Notes under the pieces: model-generated
Seen by the model: only the letters and a program-made list of their open reading frames with translations
Databases searched by the model: none
Told to the model about the DNA's origin: nothing
Position numbers and translations under genes: made by a program
Source of the DNA: CAIXDN01 sp964482085
GTDB taxonomy: Bacteria > Patescibacteriota > Patescibacteriia > 2-12-FULL-60-25
Length of the DNA stretch: 9,086 bases
Direction of reading: 5' to 3'
Assembly (NCBI GenBank): GCA_964482085.1
Contig: CAYZVS010000017.1
Location: 1 to 9,086 of the forward strand
Part shown: one piece after another, positions 5,187 to 9,086 of the stretch
Layout: each line of letters begins with the position of its first letter
Position numbering within the stretch: the stretch's first letter is position 1

Positions 5187-6036
5187 GCATGTTACGCGTC
5201 TCTTTACCTAAATCGTCTCGTTTAAGCGCCATGGATAAATTGGCATGCAACCAACCAATTTTTGTTCCCGTATCAAAATACTCTCCTTCAATCTCACAGG
5301 CGTAAGCCGTACGTTTCTTCATCAAGCTATGAATCGCGTCTAATGTGACGTACTCCCCGCCAGCTCCAGGTTTCAATTTTCGTATCTCGTCAAAAATATC
5401 CGGCGTAAGAATATAACCACCGATTGCAGCGAGTTTAGAAGGAGCCTTCTTAGCCCCAGGCTTCTCAACGACTCCTTTCATTTCCCAAATCCCTTTCCCA
5501 ACTTTCACACCCGGATCAATAATCCCGTATTTTTCCGTACCAGCGTCATTCGTTTTTAGAGCAGCAACCACGGGATCACCATATCGCTCAAACACATCCA
5601 TCATTTGCTTGAGTCGAGGCACCGCACAATCAAACACATCATCACCAAACAAAACCGCAAACGGCTCATCCCCCACAACATGCTCCGCATTCAAGACCGG
5701 CGTTGCATTTCCATACGGACCTTTCTGACGAATATAAACAAAATTGGCGAGTTGCGTAATCGCCTGTACTTCTTCCAAAGCCTGTTTCTTTCCCTGTTTC
5801 TTTAACCAATTTTCCAATTCCGTATTTTGATCAAAATGATCCTCAACCGGGCGCTTGGTATTACTCGTCACAAGAATAACCTCAGTAATTCCAGATGCAA
5901 CCGCCTCTTCTACAATGTATTGAATAACTGGCTTATCGATAATTGGCAGCATCTCTTTTGGCATCGCCTTGGTAGCCGGCAAAAAGCGCGTGCCATATCC
6001 GGCCACGGGAATCACGACTTTTCTGACTTTGTTCAT
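5170..6036 (-). CDS. galU: UTP--glucose-1-phosphate uridylyltransferase
   Basis: This enzyme makes UDP-glucose from UTP and glucose-1-phosphate, feeding cell-surface polysaccharide and glycolipid synthesis in the cytoplasm. The 288-residue protein is full length for bacterial GalU. Visible motifs are the nucleotide-binding loop AGYGTRFLPATKAMPKEMLP (12-31), QKGPYGNATPVLNA (104-117), the metal-binding LFGDD (129-133), VVEKPG (189-194), IGGYILTPDIF (205-215) and the C-terminal GEYFDTGTKIGW (251-262). Its ATG overlaps the leuS stop as ATGA, so translation is probably coupled; no separate Shine-Dalgarno site is seen. The gene ends inside a perfect hairpin that reaches the next gene. Its position before a binding protein and surface pilins fits a cell-envelope theme, but may be simple packing. 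A related nucleotidyltransferase acting on another base or sugar cannot be fully excluded, though the motifs favour GalU. Confidence 0.93.
   Translation of the reverse strand: MNKVRKVVIPVAGYGTRFLPATKAMPKEMLPIIDKPVIQYIVEEAVASGITEVILVTSNTKRPVEDHFDQNTELENWLKKQGKKQALEEVQAITQLANFVYIRQKGPYGNATPVLNAEHVVGDEPFAVLFGDDVFDCAVPRLKQMMDVFERYGDPVVAALKTNDAGTEKYGIIDPGVKVGKGIWEMKGVVEKPGAKKAPSKLAAIGGYILTPDIFDEIRKLKPGAGGEYVTLDAIHSLMKKRTAYACEIEGEYFDTGTKIGWLHANLSMALKRDDLGKETRNMLKSIR
5181..5189 (-). promoter_or_regulatory. Possible extended -10 for the binding-protein and P1-P3 genes
   Basis: The minus strand reads TGCTAAAAT within the last codons of galU: a TAAAAT box (5 of 6 to consensus) with the TGn extension. 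Initiation would be expected near 5174, inside the hairpin at 5153-5186, leaving a leader of about 20 nt that lacks the hairpin's 5' arm. No clear -35 box. The site is coding sequence, so chance is a real alternative. Confidence 0.3.
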
Positions 6037-8981
6037 ACAACGATACTGATCAATTTACCTTTCACATAAATCATCTGACTTGGCTCTTTTCCATCCAAGT
6101 ATTTTTTCACATTCTCATCCGCGAGCGCAACGACTTTAGCATCAGCCTCGCTAATCTCTGCATCAACCATCACTTTACCACGCACCTTGCCATTCACTTG
6201 CAATATGAGCGCAAACGTCGATGCCTGAAGCTTGCTCGAGTCATACGCCGGCCAACCAGAAACATGAATCGATTCTTTCTTCCCCAGAATCGACCACAAC
6301 TCCTCCGTCATATGCGGCGCAAATGGCGCAAGAATCTGAAGCAACCCTTCACGCATAGCAACAGGAACACCCCCAGCATCAACAAACGCATTCACCAAAA
6401 TCATCATATGCGAAACACAGGTATTGAAATGCAATTGATCAATACCCTCCGTAACTTTTTTGATTGACTGATTATACAATGTCTCAAGTTCCTCGCTCGC
6501 ATTCACCTCTTTTTCACCAACATATAATCCCCAAACCTTCTCAAGAAACTTTCGTACACCCTCAATACCATTTGTATCCCAAGGCACAGGCTGATCAAAC
6601 GGTCCCATGAACATTTCGTATACACGGAACACATCGGCACCGTATTCATTCACGATATCATCCGGATTCACGACATTTCCTTTTGATTTACTCATCTTCT
6701 CCCCGCCTTCCGCCAGAATCAATCCATGAGAACGACGCTTGGCATATGGCTCACTTCCACATTCTTCCGGAACAATTCCCAAATCCCACAAAAACTTATA
6801 CCAGAAACGAGAATACAAAAGGTGAAGCGTCGTATGCTCCATGCCTCCGTTATACAAGTCGATAGGCATCCAATACTTCAAATTCTCTGCCGATGCGAGC
6901 TCCTGAGCATTGTGCGGATCGCAGTAGCGCAAAAAATACCAGCTCGATCCAGCCCAGTTAGGCATTGTATCCGTTTCACGCTCGGCTTTACCGCCACAAG
7001 ACGGACAATCAACCTCAACCCAATCACGAATAGCTACAAGTGGCGATTCACCAGAATCCGATGGTTCATACGCTTCAACATCAGGAAGCGTGAGAGGTAA
7101 TTCATTTTCTGGAACCGGAACATAGCCACATTCCTTACAGATCACAATCGGAATCGGCTCACCCCAATAACGCTGGCGTGAAAACACCCAATCGCGCAGC
7201 TTATAAGTAATAGCTTTTTCTCCTTTTTTCTCTTCATCGAGCCAAGAAATCATGTCATCCTTGGCTTTCCATGTCGGAATTCCGTCCAAAAATCCGGAAT
7301 TGATTGCCTCGCCATCGTCCGTAAATATAAACTTCGTTGAATCGATGATTCGAGGAAGAATAAACTGCTTCTCCAGCGGTGGAAGCGGTTCAGCCGCAAT
7401 CTTCTCAAACGGAATCCAAACAGGTTCATGCGTGTCCGTTTCTGAAGCAGGAACTTGCTCGCGTGCTTCACTCCCAAGCTCAAACTCCACCGCCGTCACA
7501 TATGCAACGCGGTTCTCATCTTTATGTCCCGCAAAATAATCCGCACGCATCGGGCCTCCGAGTACCTGAACAAATTTCAAATCCGTATATCCCGTCTCCT
7601 CTCGCACCTCACGCTTCGCAGCCTCGATCAAATCTTCACCAACTTCCATTCCGCCAATCACAAACGTCGTAACGGGACGATGCTTCCAGCGCATACAAAG
7701 AATCTCATTTGTTTTTGGATTCCTGATAATCGCATGCACCGTCGGACGTGTAACCGACTTTTTTCCATCACGCGGTGGGTTAGCAGGATCAGGCACCACT
7801 GGCGCAACAACGTACGTGATCGGCAATCCAAACTTTTTAGCAAACTGATTATCACGCTCATCATGCGCCGGCACCGCCATAATTGCCCCCGTTCCATAAC
7901 CAGCGAGCACATAATCAGAAATCCAGATGGAAATTTTTTCTCCATTTGCTGGATTAAGCGCCTCAATTCCCTTGAGTACACAGCCCGTTTTTTCTTTAAC
8001 CTCGGCCGTGCGCTCCATGTCGCTTTTACCTGCCGCCATTGATTGATATGACTGAACCTCGTCCATGTTCTTTATATCCCCCTCCTTTAACCACGTCGCA
8101 ACCAGCGGATGCTCCGGTGCAACTACCAAATACGTCGCTCCAAACAATGTATCAGGTCGAGTCGTAAACACCGTAACGTTATCAAAAGGATTTTTTGAAC
8201 CGGAAATAATAAAATCCACATACGCTCCCTCACTTTTTCCAATCCAATTCTTCTGTTGCAACTTAATCTTTTCCAAATAATCAACCGTATCAAGATCCTT
8301 CAAAAGACGTTCCGCATATTTTGTAATACGGATCATCCACTGCGCCTTCTCACGCTTCTCAACTGGATTGCCACAGCGCTCACACACCCCTCCTTGCGCC
8401 TCTTCATTTGCCAGACCGATTTTGCAGCGCGGACACCAGTTGATCGTCGATGCCATCTTAAACGCCATGCGATGCTCATCCTTGTTCAAATGCAATGGCA
8501 ACTCCTCGATCGGTCGTGCGCGATTCTCGACCTCATCATAAAAACTATTAAAAAACTTCAAAAACTGCCACTGCGTCCACTTATAATAGGTAGGATCTGT
8601 TGTATCGATTTCACGCGACCAATCAAAACCAAGACCAATCGATTTCAACTGGCGCGTAAAATTCCCAATATTCTTCTGAGTCGCCACCGAGGGCTTCACT
8701 TTATGCTTGATAGCAAAGTTTTCTGCTGGCAATCCAAATGCATCCCAACCGATTGGAAACATCGTATTTTTGCCTAACATTCGTTGTTTTCTTGTAACAG
8801 CATCGATAGCAACATAGGAACGAGGATGCCCCACATGCAACCCTTCACCAGAAGGAAATGGAAACTCGATCAAACCATAAAACTTCTCAGCTTGGCCATG
8901 ATCTTTAGCGCGATAAATACCCTCCTGTTCCCAGCGTTCTTGCCACTTCTTCTCTATCTCGTGAACGGGGCGTTTAGACAT
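6033..8981 (-). CDS. leuS: Leucyl-tRNA synthetase with inserted Nudix domain
   Basis: This class I synthetase charges tRNA-Leu in the cytoplasm. The 982-residue protein shows HVGH (49-52), the first zinc Cys4 cluster (C183, C186, C200, C203), editing-domain motifs TTRPDTLFGATY (273-284) and GTGAIMAVPAHDERD (363-377, with the conserved editing aspartate expected at D377), a second Cys4 cluster (C615, C618, C659, C662), RDWVFSRQRYWGEPIP (596-611), KMSKS (762-766), an anticodon-binding helical domain and the usual C-terminal VNGKVRGK segment (929-936). A complete Nudix domain at about 409-545 interrupts the editing domain, making the protein roughly 100 residues longer than common bacterial forms. 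The start is the ATG at 8981, since family members begin just before the EKKWQERW segment; an upstream TTG at 9026 lies on the probable -35 box. No Shine-Dalgarno site. It ends in TGA and overlaps galU by ATGA. Confidence 0.96.
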   Translation of the reverse strand: MSKRPVHEIEKKWQERWEQEGIYRAKDHGQAEKFYGLIEFPFPSGEGLHVGHPRSYVAIDAVTRKQRMLGKNTMFPIGWDAFGLPAENFAIKHKVKPSVATQKNIGNFTRQLKSIGLGFDWSREIDTTDPTYYKWTQWQFLKFFNSFYDEVENRARPIEELPLHLNKDEHRMAFKMASTINWCPRCKIGLANEEAQGGVCERCGNPVEKREKAQWMIRITKYAERLLKDLDTVDYLEKIKLQQKNWIGKSEGAYVDFIISGSKNPFDNVTVFTTRPDTLFGATYLVVAPEHPLVATWLKEGDIKNMDEVQSYQSMAAGKSDMERTAEVKEKTGCVLKGIEALNPANGEKISIWISDYVLAGYGTGAIMAVPAHDERDNQFAKKFGLPITYVVAPVVPDPANPPRDGKKSVTRPTVHAIIRNPKTNEILCMRWKHRPVTTFVIGGMEVGEDLIEAAKREVREETGYTDLKFVQVLGGPMRADYFAGHKDENRVAYVTAVEFELGSEAREQVPASETDTHEPVWIPFEKIAAEPLPPLEKQFILPRIIDSTKFIFTDDGEAINSGFLDGIPTWKAKDDMISWLDEEKKGEKAITYKLRDWVFSRQRYWGEPIPIVICKECGYVPVPENELPLTLPDVEAYEPSDSGESPLVAIRDWVEVDCPSCGGKAERETDTMPNWAGSSWYFLRYCDPHNAQELASAENLKYWMPIDLYNGGMEHTTLHLLYSRFWYKFLWDLGIVPEECGSEPYAKRRSHGLILAEGGEKMSKSKGNVVNPDDIVNEYGADVFRVYEMFMGPFDQPVPWDTNGIEGVRKFLEKVWGLYVGEKEVNASEELETLYNQSIKKVTEGIDQLHFNTCVSHMMILVNAFVDAGGVPVAMREGLLQILAPFAPHMTEELWSILGKKESIHVSGWPAYDSSKLQASTFALILQVNGKVRGKVMVDAEISEADAKVVALADENVKKYLDGKEPSQMIYVKGKLISIVV
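7347..7757 (-). other. Nudix hydrolase domain inserted in the LeuRS editing domain
   Basis: Residues about 409-545 of LeuRS form a Nudix fold: a first strand region (TVHAIIRNPKTNEILCMRWK), then an intact 23-residue Nudix box at 443-465 matching G-x5-E-x7-REVREETGY, with E449, R457, E458, E461 and E462 all present, then GGPMRADYF and a C-terminal strand-helix part (WIPFEKIAAEPLPPLEKQFI). The insertion sits between PITYVVAP (387-394) and FIFTDDGEAINSG (551-563), where common LeuRS proteins have only a short connection. The frame runs unbroken through both junctions, so it is a true domain insertion. Nudix enzymes cleave nucleoside diphosphates linked to other groups; the substrate here is unknown. 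Confidence 0.92.
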
Positions 8982-8997
8982 ATATAAGGATGAACGA

Positions 8998-9026
8998 AGG
9001 TTAACAGCGAAAGCGATGCTTGCCAA
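8998..9026 (-). promoter_or_regulatory. leuS: Candidate leuS promoter
   Basis: The minus strand has TTGGCA (9026-9021, 5 of 6 to the -35 consensus), a 17-nt spacer ending in TGT, and TAACCT (9003-8998), which keeps the three most conserved -10 bases. Initiation would fall near 8991, giving a leader of about 10 nt without a Shine-Dalgarno site. The spacing is ideal but the -10 box is weak. Confidence 0.35.
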
Positions 9027-9041
9027 CGCTCTAACCCCTCT

Positions 9042-9067
9042 AAATCTCCCCTTCTGCGAAGGGAGAC
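9042..9067. repeat. Dispersed palindromic repeat, right copy
   Basis: The bases 9042-9062 are identical to 1-21 in the same orientation. The palindrome CTCCCCTTC-TGC-GAAGGGAG is better paired than in the left copy, with one unpaired C in the stem. ACCCCT occurs on both sides (9034-9039 and 9081-9086) and may be part of a longer unit cut by the window end. It lies upstream of the candidate leuS promoter; the stretch 9027-9086 holds no gene I can support. Confidence 0.6.
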
Positions 9068-9086
9068 TTTCCGATTCAGAACCCCT

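Noticed and set aside
7347..7757. Nudix region as a separate gene or assembly chimera
   Set aside because: The frame is continuous through both junctions, and LeuRS editing-domain sequence resumes correctly on either side, so it is an inserted domain of one protein.
7455..8042. Plus-strand open frame of 195 codons inside leuS
   Set aside because: Antisense to the continuous leuS frame, rich in His, Arg and Ile as expected from complemented codons, with no family signature.
8982..9026. 15-residue N-terminal extension of LeuRS from a TTG codon
   Set aside because: The extension has no counterpart in the family, and the TTG coincides with the best -35 candidate. The ATG at 8981 gives the normal N-terminus.

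Overview
The window looks like the chromosome of a Candidate Phyla Radiation (Patescibacteria) bacterium. Three things suggest this: the family of small two-helix VirB2-like pilins with Cys-rich extensions, tight co-directional packing with few Shine-Dalgarno sites, and a leucyl-tRNA synthetase carrying a large inserted domain. Lineage below that level is a guess. UGA acts as a stop codon (end of leuS), so this is not a UGA-glycine lineage. All nine genes I support are on the minus strand and are read from right to left.

Right side (about 9086 to 5170): a dispersed palindromic repeat, a weak promoter, leuS and galU, the last two overlapping by ATGA. The leuS product has a complete Nudix hydrolase domain inserted in its editing domain. 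Middle (5153 to 3753): a lipoprotein-type ABC solute-binding protein with no permease or ATPase genes in the window, separated from galU by a 15-bp perfect hairpin that reaches its start codon.

Left side (3747 to 93): six consecutive paralogous pilin-like genes, called P1 to P6 here in order of transcription. Each has a signal peptide and the same two-helix core with a short charged loop, but different extracytoplasmic decoration. P1 has matching six-Cys modules on both sides of the core, P2 and P3 have N-terminal Cys-rich domains plus a shared NPLGS motif, P5 has a C-terminal Cys-rich tail, and P4 and P6 are bare cores. P1, P2 and P3 follow the binding-protein gene at gaps of 1 to 5 nt. P4 has its own leader, with an extended -10 promoter, a 5' hairpin and a 13-nt Shine-Dalgarno match, so it is the best candidate for a major subunit. 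A bidirectional-type hairpin terminator closes the cluster at 42-75, and a second copy of the right-end repeat lies at 1-26.

How the parts work together is inferred. P4 and/or P6 could form the body of a thin surface filament, with the disulfide-rich paralogs as minor, tip or adhesive subunits and the binding protein as a co-expressed surface receptor. No secretion ATPase or assembly gene is present in the window, so how the filament is built and whether it is a conjugation-type, attachment or uptake structure cannot be told from here.
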